Assembly (NCBI RefSeq): GCF_031583065.1
Contig: NZ_CP134053.1
Coordinates: forward strand, 8,024,798 to 8,088,797
Source of the DNA: Streptomyces sp. CGMCC 4.7035
GTDB taxonomy: Bacteria > Actinomycetota > Actinomycetes > Streptomycetales > Streptomycetaceae
Direction of reading: 5' to 3'
Length of the DNA: 64,000 nt
The position numbers were made by a program, and so were the translations under genes. This document shows, piece by piece, positions 55,275-63,118 of this stretch (its first letter is position 1; every line of letters begins with the position of its first letter). The notes beneath the pieces were generated by a model, which had not been told where the DNA came from, ran no database searches, and saw nothing but the letters and a program-made list of their open reading frames with translations.

Positions 55275-55607
55275 GTGGCCGGCACCCTGAAGAACGTGAC
55301 CGACGACTCCTTCGAGCAGGACGTCCTCAAGAGCGACAAGCCCGTCCTGGTGGACTTCTGGGCCGCCTGGTGCGGTCCGTGCCGCCAGATCGCGCCGTCG
55401 CTCGAGGCGATCGCCGCCGAGTACGGCGACAAGATCGAGATCGTCAAGCTCAACATCGACGAGAACCCGGGCACGGCCGCCAAGTACGGCGTCATGTCGA
55501 TCCCGACCCTGAACGTCTACCAGGGTGGCGAGGTCGCCAAGACCATCGTCGGTGCCAAGCCGAAGGCCGCGATCGTCCGTGACCTCGAGGACTTCATCTC
55601 CGAGTAA
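55275..55607 (+). CDS. trxA: Thioredoxin
   Basis: A 110-aa thioredoxin with active site WCGPC and typical SIPTLNVYQGGE. It receives electrons from TrxB and reduces protein disulfides, such as those of the anti-sigma factor RsrA and ribonucleotide reductase. GTG 55275 has AAGGAGCC at about 7 nt. A parS site and a 15-bp stem terminator follow. Confidence 0.98.
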   Translation: MAGTLKNVTDDSFEQDVLKSDKPVLVDFWAAWCGPCRQIAPSLEAIAAEYGDKIEIVKLNIDENPGTAAKYGVMSIPTLNVYQGGEVAKTIVGAKPKAAIVRDLEDFISE

Positions 55608-55637
55608 GCGGTGACGCCGCCGGCCCAAGGCGGCGAC

Positions 55638-55651
55638 GTTTCACGTGAAAC
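55638..55651. other. parS site (exact)
   Basis: GTTTCACGTGAAAC just before the trxA terminator, between convergent genes. Confidence 0.9.
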
Positions 55652-55652
55652 A

Positions 55653-55686
55653 CGAATGGGCCAGCCCACTGGGGCTGGCCCATTCG
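55653..55686. terminator. Bidirectional terminator after trxA
   Basis: Perfect 15-bp stem CGAATGGGCCAGCCC (55653-55667) with its complement (55672-55686) and an ACTG loop, starting 1 bp after the parS site. Confidence 0.9.
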
Positions 55687-55751
55687 TATGAGGTGAGCAG
55701 ACCACAGGCGGACCATGTGGTGTGCGCGGATGAGACGGGAGCATCTGTCCG

Positions 55752-56369
55752 TCACAGCGGCCGCAGCGCCGGCTCCTTCTGTACGGCCCCGAGAAGGCGG
55801 TCCAGCGCCAGCTCCACGTCCTCCTTCCAGGAGAGCGTCGTACGCAGCTCCAGCCGCAGCCGTGGATACGTGGGATGCGGGCGTACCGTCTTGAAGCCGA
55901 CCGCCAGAAGGTGGTCGGCGGGCAGAAGGCACGCCGGCTCCTTCCAACGGGCATCGCCAAAGGCCTCGATCGCCTTGAAGCCGCGGCGCAACAGGTCCTT
56001 GGCGACCGTCTGGACCATCACCCGGCCGAGCCCCTGGCCCTGATAGCCCGGCATGATGAAGGCGGTCATCAACTGAACGGCGTCCGGCGACACCGGGCTC
56101 GTGGGAAACGCCGTCGACCGCGGAACGTAGGCGGGCGGCGCATACAGCACGAAGCCCACCGGTACGTCGTCCACGTAGACCACCCGGCCACAGGACCCCC
56201 AGTCCAACAGGACGGCGGAGATCCATGCCTCTTTCTCCAGGGCGGGCGTGCCGGCCTTTACCGCGGCTTCGCCGCTGACGGGGTCCAGTTCCCAGAAGAC
56301 ACACGAGCGACAACGCTTGGGTAGGTCCGGAAGGTTGTCCAGCGTGAGCGGTACGAGCCGACGCCCCAT
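55752..56369 (-). CDS. GNAT acetyltransferase
   Basis: A 205-aa GNAT protein that starts MGRRLVPLTLDNLPDLPKRC. Its acetyl-CoA loop is MPGYQGQGLGRVMVQTV. The N-terminal CRSC pair is unusual. The substrate is unknown. ATG 56369 has GAGGAA 8 nt upstream; the longer frame is noise. It lies between trxA and parB, as in other Streptomyces, and may have a linked role in wall or division. This is inference from order only. Confidence 0.85.
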   Translation of the reverse strand: MGRRLVPLTLDNLPDLPKRCRSCVFWELDPVSGEAAVKAGTPALEKEAWISAVLLDWGSCGRVVYVDDVPVGFVLYAPPAYVPRSTAFPTSPVSPDAVQLMTAFIMPGYQGQGLGRVMVQTVAKDLLRRGFKAIEAFGDARWKEPACLLPADHLLAVGFKTVRPHPTYPRLRLELRTTLSWKEDVELALDRLLGAVQKEPALRPL

Positions 56370-56696
56370 GTAGGCAGTTCCTCGCTTCCTTCGCCCGTAG
56401 CGCCGCGGGCGGCTGTCAGAGCGCTCCGCTCCCTGAGCAGGCTGCCGACGAACCCGCCGACCGCCCCCAGGCTCAGACCCGCGGTCACCAGTCCCGAACG
56501 GCTCATGGTTCGCATGACCCCCGCCTCCCCGATGAAGGTGCCGCCAGGTGGATGCGCCATACCCGAACGCATCGTATCCACGATGAGATTCCATCGATAC
56601 CGCCTGAAAGCAAAGAGCGGACCGTGTTCCGGTACACACCGGACACGGTCCGCCCTGATGGTCTGCCAATCGGAAACCGTGGCACCACCTGTCGGC
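56370..56696. other. 327-bp gap with parB terminator
   Basis: No firm gene. A short minus-strand frame (MRTMSRSGLVTAGLSLGAVG..., starting near 56516) has one hydrophobic segment but overlaps the acetyltransferase start, so I do not call it. The gap holds a hairpin at 56617-56653. Confidence 0.5.
56617..56653 (-). terminator. Terminator after parB
   Basis: GCGGACCGTG (56617-56626) pairs with CACGGTCCGC (56644-56653), with an inner CCGG/CCGG stem. It lies 44 bp after the parB stop. Confidence 0.8.
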
Positions 56697-57794
56697 TCAG
56701 TCCTCCGAGTCCTCGGAGTCGGGGTCCAGAAGGCTCTTCTGGAGGACCGGTCCCTCGCCCGGAGCAAGCGTGCTGAGGATCCGCTCAAGGTCCTCCATCG
56801 ACGCGAACTCGACGGTGATCTTGCCCTTCTTCTGGCCGAGGTCGACCTTCACCCGCGTCTCGAAGCGGTCCGAGAGCCGGGTCGCCAGGTCACTGAGTGC
56901 AGGAGAGACACGGGTACCGGCCCGCGGCCCCTTGGAGCGCGGGGCGCTCTGCGGCCCTGACCCCATCAGGGTGACGATCTCCTCGACGGCCCGCACGGAC
57001 AGCCCCTCGGCCACGATGCGGTGAGCCAGCCGGTCCTGCTCCTCCGAGTCCTCGACGGACAGCAGAGCCCGGGCATGGCCCGCGGACAGCACTCCGGCGG
57101 CCACCCGACGCTGCACGGCCGGCGACAGCTTCAGCAGCCGCAGGGTGTTGGAGACCTGCGGACGCGACCGGCCGATACGGTCGGCCAGCTGATCGTGGGT
57201 GCAGTTGAAGTCCTTCAGGAGCTGATCGTAGGCAGCCGCCTCTTCCAGCGGGTTGAGCTGGGCCCGGTGCAGGTTCTCCAGGAGGGCGTCCAGGAGAAGC
57301 TTGTCGTCATCCGTGGCCCGCACGATCGCGGGGATGACCTCCAGGCCAGCCTCACGGCTCGCCCGCCAGCGCCGCTCACCCATGATGAGCTCATAGCGAG
57401 CCGGACCTACCTGCCGCACCACGATGGGCTGGAGAAGCCCGACCTCCTTGATGGAGGTGATCAGCTCGGCAAGCGCGTCCTCGTCGAACACCTCACGGGG
57501 CTGCCGCGGGTTCGGGGTGATCGAGTCGAGGGGCAGCTCGGCGAAGTGGGCACCGAGCGGAGACGCGGACGCCTCTCCAGCGCCGTTCGTCGACGGCTCC
57601 TCTGTTTCATGTGAAACAGGCGGAAGCGTGGCCACCTTCGCGGCCGCCACTCCCCGGTCCGTCGTCAGTATGGGCACCGCAGCCGGGGAGGCGGAGAGAC
57701 CGCCCCCCACGGGGGCTGCCGCCTTCTCCCCTGTCGGGGCAGCAGGGATCAGTGCGCCGAGACCACGGCCCAACCCCCTCCGTCGCTCGCTCAC
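56697..57794 (-). CDS. parB: Chromosome-partitioning protein ParB
   Basis: ParB binds parS, spreads and condenses the origin region; in current models it is a CTP-dependent clamp. The 365-aa protein has the CTP-binding motif region [20 protein letters not shown], the partner box ([17 protein letters not shown]), the helix-turn-helix ([20 protein letters not shown]) and a C-terminal dimer domain. The disordered N-terminal 95 residues contain a one-mismatch parS read as V-S-H-E-T. ATG 57794 overlaps the parA stop by 4 bp. In Streptomyces ParB condenses origins before septation. Confidence 0.98.
   Translation of the reverse strand: MSERRRGLGRGLGALIPAAPTGEKAAAPVGGGLSASPAAVPILTTDRGVAAAKVATLPPVSHETEEPSTNGAGEASASPLGAHFAELPLDSITPNPRQPREVFDEDALAELITSIKEVGLLQPIVVRQVGPARYELIMGERRWRASREAGLEVIPAIVRATDDDKLLLDALLENLHRAQLNPLEEAAAYDQLLKDFNCTHDQLADRIGRSRPQVSNTLRLLKLSPAVQRRVAAGVLSAGHARALLSVEDSEEQDRLAHRIVAEGLSVRAVEEIVTLMGSGPQSAPRSKGPRAGTRVSPALSDLATRLSDRFETRVKVDLGQKKGKITVEFASMEDLERILSTLAPGEGPVLQKSLLDPDSEDSED
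57604..57617. other. parS-like site (one mismatch) inside parB
   Basis: GTTTCATGTGAAAC, in-frame in the disordered N-terminal region of parB. Confidence 0.6.
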
Positions 57795-59071
57795 TGGATC
57801 CCCTCCACCATGCTCTGTTCCGTCTGGGCGCCGATGTGGGCGTGTTCTGCGTCGTAGTGGACGCCAACACCCCTCAGCGCGATTTCACGTGCCGCCTCAA
57901 GATAGGAGAGAGCGCCGCTCGACCCTGGATCGTAGGTCAGCACCGTCTGTCCGTAGCTCGGCGCCTCGGAGATGCGGACCGAGCGCGGAATGCTCGTCCT
58001 CAGCACCTCGTCGCCGAAATGCGTGCGCACCTCGTCCGCGACCTGGGACGCCAGGCGCGTCCGGCCGTCGTACATGGTGAGCAGGATGGTCGACACATGC
58101 AGGGCGGGGTTGAGGTGCCCCCGTACCAGGTCGACATTGCGCAGGAGCTGGCCCAGGCCTTCCAGCGCGTAGTACTCGCACTGGATCGGGATGAGGACCT
58201 CCTGACCGGCGACCATCGCGTTGACCGTCAGCAGGCCGAGCGAGGGCGGGCAGTCGATGAGGATGTAGTCCAGCGGCTGCTCATAGGCCTGGATCGCCCG
58301 CTGCAGTCGGCTCTCGCGCGCCACCAGGGACACCAACTCGATCTCCGCACCGGCAAGATCGATCGTGGCGGGGGCGCAAAAGAGACCCTCGACATCGGGG
58401 ACCGGCTGGACGACCTCCGCGAGCGGCTTGCTGTCGACCAACACGTCATAGATGGACGGAACTTCGGCGTGATGGTCGATTCCCAGCGCGGTGGAGGCAT
58501 TGCCCTGAGGGTCGAGGTCGATCACCAGGACGCGGCCACCGTGCAGGGCAAGAGACGCGGCAAGGTTGACCGTCGTCGTGGTCTTCCCCACCCCGCCCTT
58601 CTGATTGGCGACCACAACGACCCGGGTCTGCTCCGGCCGTGGCAGGCCTTCACCGGCGCGGCCCAGTGCCTCTACCGCAAGTTGGGCAGCACGACCGATG
58701 GGAGTGTCGTCCATCGGGGGCGGTGTTTCACGTGAAACATCCACCCCCATCGACTCGGTACGGGGACCGGGGACCGGATCGGTCATCGGTCCCGCGATGT
58801 TGGCGTCGGACCGCAAGGATTCACTCTCCTCGACTTCAGGCTCGCAATGAACAGAGCCTCCCATGCCTTCGGGGTCGTGAACCAGTGAGGTCTGGTCTTC
58901 TGTGGAGAAATCCACCTCTGTGGACAACTCCATGCCCTCCACGGGGGACAAGGTGTCCCGCGTGGACGGTTCCCCGAGGGATCCGAGGGGCTTGCGGTCG
59001 CGGGGTTCGGCCGCAGCCCGGCCGCGACTGATGATGCCGTGCAGCAGTGAGCGACGTTTCACGTGAAACAC
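57791..59071 (-). CDS. parA: Chromosome-partitioning ATPase ParA
   Basis: ParA is the Walker-type ATPase that organises ParB-origin complexes, extending along aerial hyphae before sporulation. The deviant Walker A is [17 protein letters not shown], followed by [13 protein letters not shown] and [13 protein letters not shown]. The start is uncertain. GTG 59071 gives 426 aa but has no ribosome site and lies on a parS. Later starts at 58933, 58864 and 58786 would shorten a disordered N-terminal part of up to 145 residues, still with an in-frame parS. In S. coelicolor parAB has two promoters just upstream, one active in sporulation. Confidence 0.93.
   Translation of the reverse strand: MFHVKRRSLLHGIISRGRAAAEPRDRKPLGSLGEPSTRDTLSPVEGMELSTEVDFSTEDQTSLVHDPEGMGGSVHCEPEVEESESLRSDANIAGPMTDPVPGPRTESMGVDVSRETPPPMDDTPIGRAAQLAVEALGRAGEGLPRPEQTRVVVVANQKGGVGKTTTTVNLAASLALHGGRVLVIDLDPQGNASTALGIDHHAEVPSIYDVLVDSKPLAEVVQPVPDVEGLFCAPATIDLAGAEIELVSLVARESRLQRAIQAYEQPLDYILIDCPPSLGLLTVNAMVAGQEVLIPIQCEYYALEGLGQLLRNVDLVRGHLNPALHVSTILLTMYDGRTRLASQVADEVRTHFGDEVLRTSIPRSVRISEAPSYGQTVLTYDPGSSGALSYLEAAREIALRGVGVHYDAEHAHIGAQTEQSMVEGIQ
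58725..58738. other. parS site (exact) inside parA
   Basis: GTTTCACGTGAAAC read on the parA strand as V-S-R-E-T in the disordered N-terminal region. Confidence 0.9.
58919..58927 (-). other. DnaA box inside parA
   Basis: Exact TGTGGACAA (TTGTCCACA on the minus strand) within the parA N-terminal coding region, with a near-copy TGTGGAGAA at 58901-58909. Confidence 0.5.
59056..59069. other. parS site (exact) at the parA start
   Basis: GTTTCACGTGAAAC overlapping the first codons of the longest parA frame (read as F-H-V-K). ParB bound here could affect parAB transcription. Confidence 0.9.
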
Positions 59072-59162
59072 GATGCACAGCAGCCGTGGCCGAACTGTCG
59101 CGACACTCCGGCATGCGTAGGTATGGCGGCTTGTGTGGAGTACGTCTCGTCGTCAGGACGGA

Positions 59163-59879
59163 TCAGCGACGACGGCGCGCACGCCCGGTGCGGGCCGCCT
59201 TGGCCCGCTTGGCCGCGAAGCGGACGCCCCCAGGGCTCTCCCCGACCTCGACCCGCACCACCGTGGACAGCGGATCCACGACCCCCTCCCCGACATGGAG
59301 GATGGACGTCTCCACAGCGCCGAGCTTGCTCAGTGCCGTGGCCGCGCTCTTGAGCTCCTCCTCGGCGGTATCACCCTTGAGCGCGAGCATCTCCCCGTAC
59401 GGGCGCAGCAGCGGAATACCCCACGTCGCCAGTCGGTCCAGCGGAGCCACGGCCCGTGCAGTGACCACGTGGACCGGCGGCAACTTGCCCATGACCTCTT
59501 CGGCCCGGCCACGCATGACCGTCACATGGTCGAGGCCCAGGAGTTCGACGACCTCCGTGAGAAAGTTCGTCCGTCGCAGCAGCGGTTCCAGCAGCGTGAT
59601 CTTCAGGTCCTCCCGCACAAGAGCCAGGGGAATGCCGGGAAGCCCAGCCCCCGAACCGACGTCGCACACCGTGACCCCGTCGGGCACGACCTCCGAGAGC
59701 ACCGCGCAGTTCAGCAGGTGCCGCTCCCACAGACGTGGCACCTCTCGTGGGCCGATGAGCCCCCGTTGCACGCCTGCTTCGGCAAGGAGCTCGGCATACC
59801 GCACCGCATCGGCGAACCGGTCGCCGAATACCTCGCGTGCCTGCTCCGGTGGAGGGGGGAGCTCCGCTGCCTCCGTCAC
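59163..59879 (-). CDS. rsmG: 16S rRNA (guanine-527-N7) methyltransferase
   Basis: Methylates G527 of 16S rRNA; loss gives low-level streptomycin resistance. The 238-aa protein has the SAM-binding motif VCDVGSGAGLPGIPLAL and the LWERHLLNCAVL block before it. GTG 59879 is the first residue of the family N-terminus. It is 91 bp before parA and separated from jag by a terminator, so it starts the rsmG-parA-parB unit. Confidence 0.96.
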   Translation of the reverse strand: MTEAAELPPPPEQAREVFGDRFADAVRYAELLAEAGVQRGLIGPREVPRLWERHLLNCAVLSEVVPDGVTVCDVGSGAGLPGIPLALVREDLKITLLEPLLRRTNFLTEVVELLGLDHVTVMRGRAEEVMGKLPPVHVVTARAVAPLDRLATWGIPLLRPYGEMLALKGDTAEEELKSAATALSKLGAVETSILHVGEGVVDPLSTVVRVEVGESPGGVRFAAKRAKAARTGRARRRR

Positions 59880-59950
59880 GGGGGGACCGTCCTTCCGTAC
59901 CGCTTCGGCGCATCGAGCGCCGGCTCCAGAACTACCAGGCTGACAAAGTT

Positions 59951-59979
59951 CGGCCCCGTCTGCTCAACAGACGGGGCCG
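59951..59979 (-). terminator. Terminator between jag and rsmG
   Basis: CGGCCCCGTCTG (59951-59962) pairs perfectly with CAGACGGGGCCG (59968-59979), 5-nt loop, 20 bp after the jag stop. It should separate the rpmH-jag operon from rsmG-parAB. Confidence 0.85.
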
Positions 59980-59998
59980 GAGAGATGTACGGACCTAA

Positions 59999-60511
59999 TC
60001 AGGCGGGCAGCACGACGACGAAGCGCTGCGGCTCCTCGCCCTCGGACTCGCTGCGCAGGCCCGCGGCCTTGACCGCGTCGTGCACGACCTTGCGCTCGAA
60101 CGGGGACATCGGCTTGAGCTTGACCGGCTCTCCGCTGCTCTTCACCTCGGCGGCGGCCTTGGCGCCCAGCTCCGAGAGTTCCGCACGCTTATTGGCGCGG
60201 TAGCCCGCGATGTCCAGCATCAGCCGGCTGCGGTCGCCGGTCTCCCGGTGCACGGCCAGGCGCGTGAGCTCCTGGAGCGCCTCCAGCACCTCGCCGTCAC
60301 GGCCGACCAGCTTCTGCAGGTCGCGGCTTCCCGCGTCGCTGATGATCGACACAGACGCGCGGTCGGCCTCGACGTCCATGTCGATATCGCCGTCGAGATC
60401 GGCGATGTCCAGCAGACCCTCGAGGTAGTCCGCCGCGATCTCGCCCTCCTGCTCCAGGCGGGTCAGGGTGTCTGCACCCTCGGCAGCGGCGGAGGTGGTG
60501 CCTTCCGTCAC
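59999..60511 (-). CDS. jag: Jag-type RNA-binding protein (KH/R3H)
   Basis: A 170-aa protein with a KH-like domain (LVGRDGEVLEALQELTRLAV) and a C-terminal R3H motif (REDD-like HDAVKAAGLRSES region). Jag/KhpB proteins bind RNA and affect cell-wall growth in Gram-positives. The N-terminal Jag domain is absent. GTG 60511 has AAGGAG about 9 nt upstream. It lies 15 bp after yidC, in the classical operon. Confidence 0.92.
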   Translation of the reverse strand: MTEGTTSAAAEGADTLTRLEQEGEIAADYLEGLLDIADLDGDIDMDVEADRASVSIISDAGSRDLQKLVGRDGEVLEALQELTRLAVHRETGDRSRLMLDIAGYRANKRAELSELGAKAAAEVKSSGEPVKLKPMSPFERKVVHDAVKAAGLRSESEGEEPQRFVVVLPA

Positions 60512-60526
60512 GGGATGGACTCCTTC

Positions 60527-61807
60527 TTACTTCTTGGACGGGGACTTGGGCCGCTGCGGACCCTTGCGCTGTCCGGACTGGGCCTTGCTACGGGTACCGC
60601 TGCCAGGCTTGGGCGTCGCCTTCTTGGCAGGGGCAGCCGGCTCGGTGTCCTCCGGCTCGTCGGACTTGCTCAGCGAAGTGGTGGACGAGGAGCCGGTGTC
60701 GTCCCCGGCCTTCGGACCGCCGGACTGGCGCTGCGCCTTGGTCTGCCGCTTCGGCTGCTGGCGCTTGGAGGCACTGGTGGTCGGCGTACCGTCCTCGACG
60801 GTGGCGACGGCCGCGGCCTCGCTCTTCACCACGGTGCCGTCGGGCTGGGCCGCGAGGCCCGCCTTGGTCAGACCGTTGATGAACTTGCGCTCGAACTCGT
60901 TGCGGTCGCGGCCCTTGGAGACGATCGCCTTGACGATGGCCTTCTCACCCCGGCTGCGGGTCTTGCCGTGGTGCGTGACGTGCTTGTGCAGTCGCTCCAG
61001 GTAGGCGGCCTGGGCCTTGGAACCCGGGGTCGGGTTGTTGCGGATGACGTACATCTGCTGGCCCATGGTCCACACGTTGGTGGTCAGCCAGTAGACGAGG
61101 ACACCGACCGGGAAGTTGATACCGAAGACGGCGAACATGACCGGGAAGACGTACATCAGCATCTTCTGCTGCTGCATGAACGGCGTCTTCACCGTTGTGT
61201 CGACGTTCTTCGTCATCAGCTGGCGCTGCGTGTAGAACTGCGACGCCGACATCAGAACGATCATGATCGCGGTGACGACCCGGACGTCGGTCAGCTGGGC
61301 GCCCAGCGCGGAGACCTTGTCCGCGCTGTCCGTGAACTTCGCGGCCAACGGGGCACCGAAGATGTGCGCCTTACGGGCGCTGGCGAGCAGCTGATCGTCG
61401 ATGACGCCGATCGTCTTGCCCGTCGCGATGCCGTTCAGCACGTGGTAGAGGGCGAAGAAGAACGGGGACTGCGCCAGGATGGGAAGGCACGAGGAGAGCG
61501 GGTTGGTACCCGACTCCTTGTACAGCTTCATCATCTCTTCGGACTGGCGCTGCTTGTCGTTCTTGTAGCGCTCCTGGATCTTCTTCATCTCGGGCTGCAG
61601 CGTCTGCATGGCCCGAGTCGCCTTGATCTGCTTCACGAAGAGCGGGATCAGGCAGATACGGATCAGGATCACCAGAGACACGATGGACAGGCCCCAGGCC
61701 CAGCCCGTATCAGCGCCGAAGATCGCGCCGTACACCTTGTGGAACTGGACGATGACCCAGGAGACGGGTGTCGTGATGAAGCTGAAGAGGCTGGCAATCG
61801 TGTCCAC
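60527..61807 (-). CDS. yidC: Membrane protein insertase YidC
   Basis: Inserts and folds membrane proteins alone or with SecYEG. The 426-aa protein has the five-helix YidC/Oxa1 core ([37 protein letters not shown]) and no large periplasmic domain, as in Gram-positives. A long basic C-terminal tail (from about residue 300, [17 protein letters not shown]) suits ribosome binding. GTG 61807 has AAGGAG 8 nt upstream; the gap from yidD is 3 bp. Confidence 0.96.
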   Translation of the reverse strand: MDTIASLFSFITTPVSWVIVQFHKVYGAIFGADTGWAWGLSIVSLVILIRICLIPLFVKQIKATRAMQTLQPEMKKIQERYKNDKQRQSEEMMKLYKESGTNPLSSCLPILAQSPFFFALYHVLNGIATGKTIGVIDDQLLASARKAHIFGAPLAAKFTDSADKVSALGAQLTDVRVVTAIMIVLMSASQFYTQRQLMTKNVDTTVKTPFMQQQKMLMYVFPVMFAVFGINFPVGVLVYWLTTNVWTMGQQMYVIRNNPTPGSKAQAAYLERLHKHVTHHGKTRSRGEKAIVKAIVSKGRDRNEFERKFINGLTKAGLAAQPDGTVVKSEAAAVATVEDGTPTTSASKRQQPKRQTKAQRQSGGPKAGDDTGSSSTTSLSKSDEPEDTEPAAPAKKATPKPGSGTRSKAQSGQRKGPQRPKSPSKK

Positions 61808-61810
61808 TAA

Positions 61811-62167
61811 TCATGCTCCTTGGGCATGGGACGAGGTCTCTGCGGCCGGGCTCGAAGGGGTGATGTCCCCGTCGGTGGCCGGTTCGCCGGCGGAGGGCCC
61901 GCCCTTGCGTGCACGCCAGGCGTTACGCAGCATTTCGTGCCACCGCGGACGCTTGCGCGGCGGGACATGGTCCACACCGCCCAGCGACCACGGATTGCAC
62001 CGCAGGATGCGCCAGGCGGTGAGCGCCGTTCCCTTGATCGCACCGTGCCGGTCGATGGCCGTGTAGCCGTAGTGGGAACACGACGGGTAGTACTTGCACA
62101 CAGGCCCGAGCAGTGGACTGATCGTCCACTGGTAGATCTTGATCAGGGCCAGCAGTGGGTACTTCAT
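61811..62167 (-). CDS. yidD: Membrane insertion efficiency factor YidD
   Basis: A small Cys-rich membrane-associated protein (118 aa) that assists YidC. It has the family blocks [42 protein letters not shown] and [14 protein letters not shown] 62167 overlaps the rnpA stop. A Ser/Pro/Ala-rich tail is longer than in E. coli. Confidence 0.95.
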   Translation of the reverse strand: MKYPLLALIKIYQWTISPLLGPVCKYYPSCSHYGYTAIDRHGAIKGTALTAWRILRCNPWSLGGVDHVPPRKRPRWHEMLRNAWRARKGGPSAGEPATDGDITPSSPAAETSSHAQGA

Positions 62168-62538
62168 CGCGCGCCCCCTCCTCCCAGTAGCCGCTGGAGG
62201 GCGGCATCCAGGTCTCGGGCCAGCTGTGCATGGTCGGCGTCACCCGCACCGGGCAGTGCTCGTACGACTACCAGGCTACCGGGGGGCACCAGGGCCACTC
62301 GTTCACGCATCAGATGGCGAAGCCTGCGCTTCACCTTGTTGCGTACGACCGCTCCACCCACAGCCTTGCTCACGACGAAACCCGCACGCGTCGGGGGAGC
62401 GCTCTCCCCAGGCGCGTGCGGGTCCGTGGCACCGCTACGAAGGTGGACGACGAGAAGCGGGCGTCCAGCCCGGCGTCCTCGGCGTACCGCGGTCGCGAAG
62501 TCCTCGCGCCGCCTCAGCCGATGCTCGGTAGGCAGCAC
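62164..62538 (-). CDS. rnpA: Ribonuclease P protein component
   Basis: Protein subunit of RNase P, which trims tRNA 5' ends. The 124-aa protein has the family motif [26 protein letters not shown], quoted as [20 protein letters not shown] 62538. It follows rpmH by 21 bp in the universal rpmH-rnpA pair. Confidence 0.97.
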   Translation of the reverse strand: MLPTEHRLRRREDFATAVRRGRRAGRPLLVVHLRSGATDPHAPGESAPPTRAGFVVSKAVGGAVVRNKVKRRLRHLMRERVALVPPGSLVVVRALPGAGDADHAQLARDLDAALQRLLGGGGAR

Positions 62539-62559
62539 GACGTCATGACCTGACCGGGA

Positions 62560-62697
62560 TCAGGCGGACAGACGGGCGCGACCCTTGCTGCGGCGGGACG
62601 CCAGGATGGCGCGGCCGGCACGGGTGCGCATACGCAGCCGGAAGCCGTGGGTCTTCGCGCGACGACGGTTGTTCGGCTGGAAGGTGCGCTTGCTCAC
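62560..62697 (-). CDS. rpmH: 50S ribosomal protein L34
   Basis: A 45-aa basic protein that starts (GTG 62697) [20 protein letters not shown] and ends [11 protein letters not shown]34 lies deep in the 50S subunit. First gene of the rpmH-rnpA-yidD-yidC-jag operon. The promoter is at 62887-62916. Confidence 0.98.
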   Translation of the reverse strand: MSKRTFQPNNRRRAKTHGFRLRMRTRAGRAILASRRSKGRARLSA

Positions 62698-62886
62698 TCG
62701 GGGGCTCCAGTAATGATTCGGTGGGTGGCGGGGTGCCGCCTGGCTGTCACCGTGCGCCCACGAGTAGCTCGCATTACGCCCGAGTGCACCGCTTTCCGAT
62801 CACCGAAATGTGCCTTGGTGGCACTGGTGCGTGATCTGTGCCCATCGGAGGCAGGCGGCAGCAGCCATCGACAACTCGACCTGGTT

Positions 62887-62993
62887 ACGGTACGCGGGGC
62901 TGCGCCGTCCGGTCAAACCAACAGCCGAGGGGACACACTTGTCCACAGGCTGGGGACAACAACTTGAACCGCACCGGCCGCCCTGACTACCGT
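62887..62993. promoter_or_regulatory. Divergent rpmH/dnaA promoters with DnaA boxes
   Basis: Minus strand: TTGACC (plus 62911-62916) and TACCGT (plus 62887-62892), spacer 18, for rpmH. Plus strand: TTGAAC (62964-62969) and TACCGT (62988-62993), spacer 18, for dnaA. Between them lie an exact DnaA box TTGTCCACA (62939-62947) and a one-mismatch box (62951-62959). DnaA probably represses its own promoter here. The rest of the 421-bp gap shows no gene. Confidence 0.8.
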
Positions 62994-63118
62994 GGCTGGA
63001 CTCCGATTCGTTCCCTTGTGCCTGCCCCGGCAGGTTCGCCCCGAGCCGACCCACCCGAGTTACACCCCGACCCGTCCCGCAACCACACGTTCGTGGGACC
63101 TGTGAGAGAGCGTGCCCT

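Noticed and set aside
56258..56516. Short minus-strand frame with one hydrophobic segment (MRTMSRSGLVTAG...)
   Set aside because: It overlaps the start of the acetyltransferase by about 110 bp and lacks a clear ribosome site. It could be a small membrane peptide, but the support is too weak.
62698..63118. oriC between rpmH and dnaA
   Set aside because: Only two DnaA boxes are present. In Streptomyces the origin with many boxes lies between dnaA and dnaN, beyond the window.
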